DNA of 5,511 nucleotides from Clostridia bacterium. Its GTDB lineage: Bacteria; Bacillota; Clostridia; Oscillospirales; Butyricicoccaceae. This document shows, in pieces, positions 1-4,484 of this stretch. Made by a program: the position numbers and the translations under genes. Location: NCBI GenBank assembly GCA_017396925.1, contig JAFQKM010000082.1, positions 1 to 5,511 on the forward strand, read 5' to 3'. Position 1 is the first letter of the stretch. Every line of letters begins with the position of its first letter. The notes under the pieces are model-generated. The model was not told the DNA's origin and did no database searches. It saw only the letters and a list, made by a program, of their open reading frames with translations.

Positions 1-243
1 CCGACCCGCGACGAGCTGGCCGCGTGGCACAAGGCCTCCGGCCTGCCCATGAAGAAGTTTTTCAACACCAGCGGCAACCTGTATAAGGAGCTTAAGCTTA
101 AGGATAAGCTGCCGGCCATGACCGAGGACGAGATGCTCGACCTGCTGGCCACCGATGGCATGCTGGTCAAGCGCCCCATTCTGGTATCGGGCGAGACCGT
201 GCTGGTCGGCTTTAAGGAGGCCGACTGGGAGGCGGCCCTCTGA
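1..243 (+). CDS. ArsC/Spx-like thioredoxin-fold protein, 3' part only
   Basis: The reading frame is open from the first base, so the true start lies upstream; only the last 80 residues are present, about two thirds of a family member of roughly 115-120 residues. The visible part matches the C-terminal half of the arsenate reductase-like (ArsC/Spx/YffB) thioredoxin-fold family: an ELAAWHKASGLP helix, the KKFFNTSGNLYKELKLKDKL segment, a helical TEDEMLDLLATDGMLVKRPIL stretch containing the conserved Arg-Pro, and the closing VLVGFKEADWE. The family's N-terminal redox Cys lies outside the window, so reductase activity cannot be judged. Such stand-alone Firmicute paralogs are usually annotated 'arsenate reductase family protein', and an arsenate substrate is not established. 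The stop TGA shares its last base with the thpR start, indicating one transcript and translational coupling. Confidence 0.9.
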   Translation, partial: PTRDELAAWHKASGLPMKKFFNTSGNLYKELKLKDKLPAMTEDEMLDLLATDGMLVKRPILVSGETVLVGFKEADWEAAL

Positions 244-782
244 TGCGCCTCTTTACGGCCATCACCTTCGACGCCCCGTCGAAGGATCGGCTGAGCCGCC
301 ATATGGCCGCCCTGAAAAAGGCCGGCGCCGCCGGCAATTTCACACGGCACGACAATCTGCATCTGACCCTGGCCTTCATCGGCGAGACCGATCGGGTGGA
401 GGATGCCAAGGCCGCCCTCGACGCCTGCGCCGCAGGGCATCGGGCATTGACCCTCCATGTGGAGGGCACCGGCCGGTTCGGCAATATCCTGTGGGCCGGG
501 GCGTCGGGCGAAGGGTTGACCGCGCTGGGCGAGGACATGGCCGCCTGCCTGCGTTCTCGCGGCTTCGACATTGAGAAGCGGCCCTTCAAGGCCCATATCA
601 CGCTGGCCCGCAAGTATAAGGACGGGGCCGGGATGCCCATGCTGCGCCCTTTTGATTATGGGGCCGGCCATATCTCCCTTATGGAGAGCACAAGGGAAAA
701 GGGCGTCCTCGTCTACCGCGAGATCTATCGTAAGGCGCTGTGCGGTGTAGGGACGCCCAGTGGGCGTCCGCAGAGGGGATAG
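243..782 (+). CDS. thpR: RNA 2',3'-cyclic phosphodiesterase (2'-5' RNA ligase family)
   Basis: A 179-residue cytoplasmic member of the 2H phosphoesterase superfamily. The two defining HxTx motifs are intact: HLTL at residues 40-43 (followed by AFIGE) and HITL at 118-121 (followed by ARKYK). The spacing of about 78 residues and the N-terminal MRLFTAITFD strand fit bacterial ThpR/LigT, which hydrolyses 2',3'-cyclic phosphate RNA ends to 2'-phosphates; the in vivo substrate is usually unknown. The start ATG overlaps the upstream TGA by one base, so translation is probably coupled to the ArsC-like gene. The domain appears to finish around residue 166 (EIYRKAL). The last 13 residues (CGVGTPSGRPQRG) are encoded by a palindromic repeat plus flank and look like an acquired tail. 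Family assignment is firm; the biological substrate is not. Confidence 0.93.
   Translation: MRLFTAITFDAPSKDRLSRHMAALKKAGAAGNFTRHDNLHLTLAFIGETDRVEDAKAALDACAAGHRALTLHVEGTGRFGNILWAGASGEGLTALGEDMAACLRSRGFDIEKRPFKAHITLARKYKDGAGMPMLRPFDYGAGHISLMESTREKGVLVYREIYRKALCGVGTPSGRPQRG
744..770 (-). repeat. Short palindromic repeat, copy A, inside the thpR 3' end
   Basis: A perfect 9-bp inverted repeat, GGACGCCCA / TGGGCGTCC (751-759 and 761-769), with a one-base centre. It is flanked by GGTGTAG on the left and GC on the right. Read on the minus strand it has the same layout as the other copies here: GCGGA, variable stem, TCCCTACACC. Aligned on that strand with the copy at 5361-5388 it matches 23 of 28 positions. 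Its orientation is opposite to the other five copies. It is translated in frame as part of the thpR tail and has no T-run, so it is unlikely to be an intrinsic terminator. Confidence 0.8.
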
Positions 783-829
783 GCGCCCGCAGGCCCTTCT
801 TCCATAAAAACAACAGAGGAGTTTATGCA

Positions 830-1135
830 ATGACATTAAAAGAACAGTTTACCCGGGATCTGCTGGAGCGCTGCGCGCAGGCCAAGGCCATCGGCTGCGG
901 CATGTCGGCAAAGAGCCTGCAGACCGTCACGGTCAAGGGCGGCGACGAGCTGGCCCGGTTTATCCTCGGCCGTCAGGGCACCAGCGACAATTTCGACAAG
1001 CTGGCCAAAAAGGGCCGCCTCGACCTCTCGCTGGAGGGCTTGGTGGTCGATAAAAAATATGCATCCCTCTTCAGCGACGATGAGGTGAACTTCTGTTTTA
1101 CCCTATTGTGTGACGAGGGGTATTTTGTGATCTAA
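830..1135 (+). CDS. Conserved-looking small protein of unknown function (101 aa)
   Basis: The start is the ATG at 830, eight bases after a GAGGAG Shine-Dalgarno (816-821). The nearby ATG at 825 runs into TGA at its third codon and is excluded. The product is a soluble 101-residue protein with no signal peptide or membrane segment. It has an N-terminal amphipathic helix (KEQFTRDLLERCAQAKAIG), a variable middle, and a C-terminal block with FDKLAKKGRLDLSLEGLVV (about 55-73), then YASLFSDDEV and a closing GYF. The GRLDLS(V/L)E ... Y..LF(S/T)..E ... GY pattern resembles small hypothetical proteins I recall from Clostridia, but I know no function for them. It lies 47 bp after thpR and may be co-transcribed. 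Codon use and the good ribosome site support a real gene. No terminator follows; the palindrome at 1148-1166 lacks a T-run. Confidence 0.75.
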   Translation: MTLKEQFTRDLLERCAQAKAIGCGMSAKSLQTVTVKGGDELARFILGRQGTSDNFDKLAKKGRLDLSLEGLVVDKKYASLFSDDEVNFCFTLLCDEGYFVI

Positions 1136-1146
1136 GCAAGTCATTG

Positions 1147-1171
1147 CGGACGAGCAATGCTCGTCCCTACG
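1147..1171 (+). repeat. Short palindromic repeat, copy B
   Basis: A perfect 9-bp inverted repeat, GGACGAGCA / TGCTCGTCC (1148-1156 and 1158-1166), with a one-base centre, preceded by C and followed by CTACG. It has the family layout CGGA-stem-TCCCTAC. Stem bases differ from copies A and D, yet both arms change together. Confidence 0.8.
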
Positions 1172-1196
1172 GTGGTTTGACGGAAGCTTTCTCATA

Positions 1197-1224
1197 CGGA
1201 CCGTCGGGGACGCCGGTCCCTACG
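1197..1224 (+). repeat. Short palindromic repeat, copy C (28-bp direct repeat, first unit)
   Basis: This unit is identical over 28 bases to 1455-1482. It keeps the family ends (CGGACCG on the left, CGGTCCCTACG on the right), but the arms are 6 bp (GGACCG / CGGTCC) around a 10-base centre, TCGGGGACGC. It is a structural variant of the palindrome. Confidence 0.8.
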
Positions 1225-1335
1225 GGTGTTGTGTTTATGTCCTGTGCCAGAGGGGATGCCCGAGCGGCGGGGCGAAGCCCCAAGAGTGGAGCGTTGTGGG
1301 GTCCGGGGGGATTCGCAACACCCCGGTGATCTTTG

Positions 1336-1361
1336 GTTACTTTCGATCATTCGAAAGTAAC
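1336..1361. repeat. 11-bp inverted repeat with TCAT loop
   Basis: Perfect arms GTTACTTTCGA (1336-1346) and TCGAAAGTAAC (1351-1361) flank a four-base loop. There is no T-run on either side, so it is not a standard intrinsic terminator. It lies in the repeat cluster next to a G-rich stretch (1297-1310). I associate GGTTACTTTC...GAAAGTAAC palindromes with intergenic repeats of gut Clostridia; that is recollection, not a search result. Confidence 0.65.
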
Positions 1362-1403
1362 GGAAGAAAGGTCTGACGGATATATCGTGCATCCCGTTTG
1401 AAG

Positions 1404-1428
1404 CGGATGGCCGATGGCCATCCCTACA
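1404..1428 (+). repeat. Short palindromic repeat, copy D
   Basis: The arms GGATGGCC (1405-1412) and GGCCATCC (1416-1423) surround GAT; a G-T wobble would extend the stem to nine pairs. The flanks GCGGA and TCCCTACA follow the family layout. It differs from the copy at 5361-5388 at a single base in the left arm. Confidence 0.8.
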
Positions 1429-1454
1429 GTGCCTATGTTAAGCATCACGCAAAT

Positions 1455-1482
1455 CGGACCGTCGGGGACGCCGGTCCCTACG
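1455..1482 (+). repeat. Short palindromic repeat, copy E (28-bp direct repeat, second unit)
   Basis: An exact duplicate of 1197-1224 in the same orientation, 258 bp downstream. The sequences outside the 28 bases differ, so the unit ends are sharply defined. Confidence 0.8.
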
Positions 1483-1522
1483 AGCGTCTGGTGGGGGGCG
1501 GTGCTATTCACAAAAAGTTTGC

Positions 1523-1551
1523 TTTTCTAAAGAATCAGACAGCGCTATAAT
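1523..1551 (+). promoter_or_regulatory. Promoter of the patatin-like gene
   Basis: A perfect -10 box, TATAAT, lies at 1546-1551. Only a weak -35 (TTTTCT, 1523-1528) sits 17 bp upstream. Transcription would start near 1558, leaving a ~30-nt leader with AGGAGG at 1575-1580, six bases before the ATG. The strong -10 and poor -35 suggest regulation. Confidence 0.65.
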
Positions 1552-1563
1552 GGTGCTGTCTGA
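1535..1563. promoter_or_regulatory. Dyad spanning the -10 box: candidate operator
   Basis: A perfect 9-bp inverted repeat, TCAGACAGC / GCTGTCTGA, extends to 11 bp with one G-T wobble and encloses the seven-base centre TATAATG. The -10 hexamer is therefore the centre of the palindrome, an arrangement expected for a repressor operator. A run of seven T (1568-1574) begins four bases after it, so transcripts arriving from upstream could also form a terminator-like hairpin. Which role applies is inference. Confidence 0.55.
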
Positions 1564-1586
1564 AATCTTTTTTTAGGAGGGCTTTA

Positions 1587-2432
1587 ATGAAAACCTGCCT
1601 CATCGACGTGGGCGGCGGCCTGCGCGGCGTCTACGGCACCGGCGTACAGGACAAGTGCATGGATCTGGGCATTGTCTTCGACAGCGCCATCGGCGTTTCG
1701 GCCGGCGCCGGCAACATCACATCCTACCTCTCGGGCCAGCGCGGCCGCAACTATCGCTTTTATTTCAGCTATTCCTTCCGCCCCGAATACATGAGCATGG
1801 GCAATTTCCTGCGCAAGGGCTCCTATTTCGACCTCGACTATGTCTATGGCGACCTGCCTATGAGCACCGGCGAGAATCCCATCGATTTTTATGCCATGAA
1901 GGCCCATCCGGCCTGCAGGGAGTTTTATATCGTGGCCTCGGAGGCCGTATCGGGCAAGGTGCGGTATTTCACAGGGGACGATCTGGGCTTTGACGATTTC
2001 GAAGTCATCAAGGCCTCCTGCGCCATCCCGGGCATCTGCAAGCCCATTGAGATCGATGGCGTGCGGTATTTCGACGGCGCCCTGTCGGATCCCGTACCGG
2101 TGCGCAAGGCCCTCGAGATGGGCTGCGATAAGATCGTGCTGATCCTCACCCGTCCGGTGGACAGGCTGCGCGACGGCACCAAGGATAAACTGATGGCCAG
2201 GCTGATCGAGAAGCAGTTCCCCATGGCGGCCCACAACCTGCGCCTGCGCGCCAAGCGGTATAACGACAGCGTGGCCTATGCCAGAGAACTGGAGAAGGAG
2301 GGGAAGGTATTGCTCCTCGCCCCCGACGACATCACGGGCATCGACACGACAAAGCATTCCAAAGAATCGGTCATGCGGCTTTATGGCAAGGGCTTTCACG
2401 ACGGCGCCCGGATCGCCGATTTTCTGAAATAA
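1587..2432 (+). CDS. Patatin-like phospholipase family protein
   Basis: A 281-residue predicted serine acyl hydrolase. Patatin landmarks are present in order: the oxyanion-hole loop DVGGGLRGVYGTGV (7-20), the nucleophile elbow GVSAG with Ser38 (36-40), and the second half of the Ser-Asp dyad, DGA at 163-165 in RYFDGALSDPVPV. A KASCAIPGICKPIEIDG segment (142-158) just before the Asp also fits the family. There is no signal peptide or membrane helix, so the enzyme is probably cytoplasmic, acting on membrane lipids or acyl esters; the substrate cannot be deduced. Length and the C-terminal extension (about 173-281) resemble the single-domain bacterial patatins often annotated 'patatin family protein' (YjjU-like). 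The start is fixed by AGGAGG six bases upstream. The gene stands alone after its own promoter, and no convincing intrinsic terminator follows. Confidence 0.93.
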   Translation: MKTCLIDVGGGLRGVYGTGVQDKCMDLGIVFDSAIGVSAGAGNITSYLSGQRGRNYRFYFSYSFRPEYMSMGNFLRKGSYFDLDYVYGDLPMSTGENPIDFYAMKAHPACREFYIVASEAVSGKVRYFTGDDLGFDDFEVIKASCAIPGICKPIEIDGVRYFDGALSDPVPVRKALEMGCDKIVLILTRPVDRLRDGTKDKLMARLIEKQFPMAAHNLRLRAKRYNDSVAYARELEKEGKVLLLAPDDITGIDTTKHSKESVMRLYGKGFHDGARIADFLK

Positions 2433-2445
2433 CCTCTGAAAGCGG

Positions 2446-2474
2446 TTGATATCCCCGAGGAAAAGGGGTATACT
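2446..2474 (+). promoter_or_regulatory. Promoter of dfx
   Basis: TTGATA (2446-2451) and TATACT (2469-2474) are separated by 17 bp, close to the housekeeping sigma-A consensus. The start would fall near 2481, giving a ~58-nt leader. It begins 14 bp after the patatin stop codon, so dfx has its own transcription start. I see no clear PerR or Fur palindrome around it. Confidence 0.75.
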
Positions 2475-2489
2475 GTGAATGACCAGAAC

Positions 2490-2511
2490 GGCAGCGCGTG
2501 AAAGCGCTGTC
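2490..2511 (+). other. Stem-loop in the dfx 5' leader
   Basis: GGCAGCGC (2490-2497) pairs with GCGCTGTC (2504-2511) through eight pairs, one of them G-U, closing a six-base GTGAAA loop. It would start about ten bases into the mRNA and ends 13 bases before the AGGAGG, which it does not mask. A 5'-end stabiliser is the simplest reading; no riboswitch family is recognised. Confidence 0.45.
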
Positions 2512-2538
2512 CAAAAGAACATACAGGAGGAAAATCTG

Positions 2539-2916
2539 ATGAAAGCTAAGTTTTTGATCTGCCGTCATTGCGGCAACATGGTGCAGATGATCGAGGATAA
2601 GGGTGTTCCCGTCATGTGCTGCGGCCAGAAGATGGATGTTCTGGAGCCCAACACCGTTGAAGCCAGCGGCGAAAAGCATCTGCCCGATGTCAAGGACGAA
2701 AACGGTATGCTGCGCGTCAACGTCGGCTCGGTCGAGCATCCCATGCTGCCCGAGCATTATATCCAGTGGATCGCCGTTGAGACCGAAAAGGGCATCCAGC
2801 TCAAGAAGCTCAATCCCGGCGAAAAGCCCACTGCCCTCTTTGCGCTGGCAGACGACAAGGCGATTGCCGTTTATGAATACTGCAACCTCCACGGCCTGTG
2901 GAAAACCGAACTGTAA
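2539..2916 (+). CDS. dfx: Desulfoferrodoxin (two-iron superoxide reductase)
   Basis: A 125-residue cytoplasmic metalloprotein that reduces superoxide to hydrogen peroxide without releasing oxygen, a characteristic defence of anaerobes; electrons normally come from rubredoxin-type donors. Both iron centres are complete. The N-terminal desulforedoxin domain has Cys8, Cys11, Cys27 and Cys28 (CRHC ... CC) for the FeCys4 centre. The C-terminal neelaredoxin domain has His47 in the EKH motif (with catalytic Glu45 and Lys46), His67, His73, Cys115 and His118 (CNLHG) for the Fe-His4-Cys active site. The start at 2539 is preferred over the in-frame ATG at 2479 because it follows AGGAGG (2525-2530) by eight bases and gives the usual N-terminus; the upstream ATG lies at the predicted transcription start. 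It is probably monocistronic, between its own promoter and the terminator at 2932-2967. Confidence 0.97.
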   Translation: MKAKFLICRHCGNMVQMIEDKGVPVMCCGQKMDVLEPNTVEASGEKHLPDVKDENGMLRVNVGSVEHPMLPEHYIQWIAVETEKGIQLKKLNPGEKPTALFALADDKAIAVYEYCNLHGLWKTEL

Positions 2917-2931
2917 ACTGCAAACAGATAC

Positions 2932-2967
2932 AAAAAAGCCCCGATTCCATACCGGAATCGGGGCTTT
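2932..2967. terminator. Bidirectional intrinsic terminator between dfx and htrA
   Basis: A perfect 14-bp stem, AAAGCCCCGATTCC / GGAATCGGGGCTTT (2935-2948 and 2954-2967), has a five-base loop, ATACC. On the minus strand the GC stem is followed by six T, making a strong terminator for htrA, whose stop codon is 17 bp away. On the plus strand the tail is only CTTTGCTGCGTTTT, so termination of dfx is probably less complete. Confidence 0.92.
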
Positions 2968-2983
2968 GCTGCGTTTTAAGGGA

Positions 2984-4225
2984 TCAGGCGGCGGTGCCTG
3001 CGCTGAGGACGATGGTCAGGTCCATCTGCTGGCCGTCGCGCTCGATGGTGATGGTGACGGTGTCGCCGACGTTGCACTTGTCCTTTTCAAAGTTGAGCTC
3101 GGTGGCGTTGGAGACCTCGACGCCGTTGAAGGCCAGGATCTTGTCGCCCACCTTCATGCCGCCCTGTTCTGCGCAGCTGCCGGGGGAGACTTCGGTGACC
3201 GTGATGCCCGGTTCATAGCCGTAGTAGGCGGCCTGCTGCTCGCTGATGCTCTGGACCGTGATGCCCAGCATGGGGCGGTTGGTGACATAGCCGTGATCGA
3301 TCAGATCCTGGGCGATGGTCATGGCAGTGTCGATGGGGATGGCGAAGCCGATGCCCTCGACGGCATCCTGCGAGATCTTGGCGTTGACAACGCCGACCAC
3401 CTGGCCCTGGCTGTTGATCAGGGGGCCGCCCGAATTGCCGGGGTTGACGGCGGCGTCGACCTGAATGAGGGTCATGATATATTCAGAGATCTGTACCACG
3501 CGCTCGGTGGCCGAGACATAGCCGATGGTCATGGTGTCGGCAAACTCGAGGCCGAGGGGATTGCCGATGACGATGGCGCTGTCGCCGGTGACCAGCTCGG
3601 CCGACGAGCCGAACTCGGCAGCTTGCAGGCCCGAAGCCTCGATCTTAAGAACGGCAATGTCGCTCTTGGCTTCGCTGCCGACGATGGTGGCGGGATAAAC
3701 GCCGTCCTTGGTGGTGACGCTGATCTCGAAGGCGCCGTCGATGACGTGATGGTTGGTGATGATATAGCCGTCTTCGCTCATGATGATGCCGGTGCCCGAG
3801 CTTTCACCCATGCCGTAGTAGCTGCGGGTCTGGGTGGAGATGGCGACCACCGAGGGGGAGCACTTGACGAAGATCTCCTGGGGGGTCAGGCTGCCCTCTT
3901 CGGAAGAGAGGGTATAAACCACCTGCTGGCCGCCCTGGATCACCTGAGGGGTCTGGCGATCGCCCTCGGTCATGTAGACATAGCCGGCCAGCGTGGCGGC
4001 CGACGAGCCGACCATCAGGCCGCCCACCAGCAGGACCGACAGCAGCTTTCTGCCCAAGCCCTTCTTTTTGGGTGCGGGCTGGGGGGTGGAAGCGGCAGGC
4101 TCGCCATAGCTGGTGAACTCGGTGTCGCGGGCGTCCATATAAAGATCGTCGTTATAGCCGCTGCCGCGGTATTCGCCGTTGTTGTATCCGTTGTTGTATC
4201 CGTTGTTGTTGCTGTATTCGTTCAT
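2984..4225 (-). CDS. htrA: Membrane-anchored HtrA/DegP-type serine protease with PDZ domain
   Basis: A 413-residue trypsin-like protease for damaged or misfolded envelope proteins. The start at 4225 follows AGGAGG by seven bases; the upstream ATG at 4324 lies before the predicted transcription start and is rejected. The cytoplasmic tail (1-55) is rich in Asn, Gly and Tyr, with NNGY repeats, and ends in basic KKKGLGRK. One membrane helix follows (about 61-85), then a linker. The protease domain (about 115-300) has His160 in TNHHVI, Asp189 in SDIAVLK and Ser265 in GNSGGPL, so the triad is complete. A single PDZ domain (about 320-410) contains MLGITV, GITVTEVSPGS and GDKILAFNG. This layout is standard for Gram-positive HtrA/DegP-like proteases anchored outside the cell. 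Its terminator is at 2932-2967. HtrA, HtrB and YyxA/HtrC paralogs cannot be told apart here. Confidence 0.95.
   Translation of the reverse strand: MNEYSNNNGYNNGYNNGEYRGSGYNDDLYMDARDTEFTSYGEPAASTPQPAPKKKGLGRKLLSVLLVGGLMVGSSAATLAGYVYMTEGDRQTPQVIQGGQQVVYTLSSEEGSLTPQEIFVKCSPSVVAISTQTRSYYGMGESSGTGIIMSEDGYIITNHHVIDGAFEISVTTKDGVYPATIVGSEAKSDIAVLKIEASGLQAAEFGSSAELVTGDSAIVIGNPLGLEFADTMTIGYVSATERVVQISEYIMTLIQVDAAVNPGNSGGPLINSQGQVVGVVNAKISQDAVEGIGFAIPIDTAMTIAQDLIDHGYVTNRPMLGITVQSISEQQAAYYGYEPGITVTEVSPGSCAEQGGMKVGDKILAFNGVEVSNATELNFEKDKCNVGDTVTITIERDGQQMDLTIVLSAGTAA
4176..4211 (-). repeat. 12-bp tandem repeat in the htrA 5' coding end
   Basis: On the plus strand CCGTTGTTGTAT occurs twice in tandem (4176-4187 and 4188-4199), followed by a partial third unit. 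It encodes the NNGY repeats of the cytoplasmic tail. The 12-bp period keeps frame, so copy-number change would alter tail length without breaking the gene. Confidence 0.75.
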
Positions 4226-4249
4226 AACAGAACCTCCTTGCAAGACGGT

Positions 4250-4282
4250 GCCGGAAGGCCTTCCGGCTTTTTGTCTTTTTTT
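4250..4282 (+). terminator. Plus-strand intrinsic terminator upstream of htrA
   Basis: The perfect 18-bp palindrome GCCGGAAGG / CCTTCCGGC (4250-4267) is followed on the plus strand by TTTTTGTCTTTTTTT. It faces against htrA, so it would stop transcripts running antisense through htrA before they reach the divergent gene. On the htrA side the same palindrome is a hairpin in the 5' leader, about 12 bases upstream of the ribosome site. Confidence 0.7.
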
Positions 4283-4296
4283 ATCTTTGTGGCTAT

Positions 4297-4324
4297 ATTG
4301 TAACCTGTAAATATGAAAAAACAA
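4297..4324 (-). promoter_or_regulatory. Candidate htrA promoter
   Basis: On the minus strand TTGTTT (4324-4319) and TACAAT (4302-4297) are separated by 16 bp. The start would fall near 4290, giving a ~65-nt leader that contains the 4250-4267 hairpin and AGGAGG at 4238-4233. The -35 is imperfect, consistent with an activator binding upstream. Confidence 0.5.
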
Positions 4325-4333
4325 TACCCAAAT

Positions 4334-4350
4334 TGTAAGAAAATTGTTAA
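4334..4350. promoter_or_regulatory. Candidate OmpR-family response-regulator box
   Basis: The plus strand reads TGTAAG-AAAAT-TGTTAA, two hexamers with an 11-bp period. This matches the WalR-type pattern TGTWAH-N5-TGTWAH at all but the final base of the first hexamer; on the minus strand it reads TTAACA-N5-CTTACA, like a PhoP-type box. It lies ten bases upstream of the htrA -35, about -52 from the predicted start, a usual activator position. The AT-rich context means chance is possible. Confidence 0.4.
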
Positions 4351-4387
4351 AATCTTACGGAAGTTTTTCGGGGACTGTATTTGTTCC

Positions 4388-4415
4388 TTGATTTTGAATC
4401 ACTTTTGTATATAAT
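4388..4415 (+). promoter_or_regulatory. Promoter of the divergent membrane protein gene
   Basis: TTGATT (4388-4393) and TATAAT (4410-4415) are 16 bp apart in an AT-rich stretch. Transcription from about 4422 leaves a ~63-nt leader with a small GCCGG/CCGGC hairpin (4435-4450). The start rules out the in-frame ATG at 4425, which would have essentially no leader or ribosome site. Confidence 0.7.
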
Positions 4416-4484
4416 ATTAGATATATGCGAAAAAGCCGGGCTATGCCGGCGGCACAATCCACACCGTATGGGAGCACGATACAT

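Larger units (their letters stand above)
1136..1500. repeat. Gene-free cluster of intergenic palindromic repeats
   Basis: About 365 bp between the small protein gene and the patatin promoter. It holds four copies of the short palindrome family and a middle block (about 1240-1400) with its own hairpins: GGGGC-GAA-GCCCC at 1269-1281 and an 11-bp inverted repeat at 1336-1361. The short open frames across it overlap the palindromes, lack ribosome sites and show no recognisable protein. I read it as accumulated non-autonomous repeat DNA. Confidence 0.7.

Noticed and set aside
1144..1392. Short open frames on both strands in the 1136-1500 intergenic region
   Set aside because: They are built from the palindromic repeats, have no Shine-Dalgarno and no coherent protein pattern.
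1136..1500. Possible CRISPR array because of the repeated 28-bp unit
   Set aside because: There are only two identical units separated by more than 200 bp, the other repeats differ in sequence, there are no regular spacers and no cas genes are nearby.
2433..2480. Possible terminator or PerR/Fur operator between the patatin gene and dfx
   Set aside because: Only 4-bp complementarities (AACC/GGTT, CCCC/GGGG) are visible, without a T-run or a recognisable regulator palindrome.
1584..2522. A 312-codon minus-strand open frame opposite the patatin-like gene
   Set aside because: It mirrors the codon bias of the real gene, has no ribosome site and no recognisable domain, and lies opposite clear patatin motifs.
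2603..4303. A 566-codon plus-strand open frame covering dfx and the htrA region
   Set aside because: It crosses the dfx stop and the strong terminator in a different frame and is antisense to htrA, which has a complete catalytic triad, PDZ domain and ribosome site. Its composition is low-complexity, as expected from a GC-biased complementary strand.
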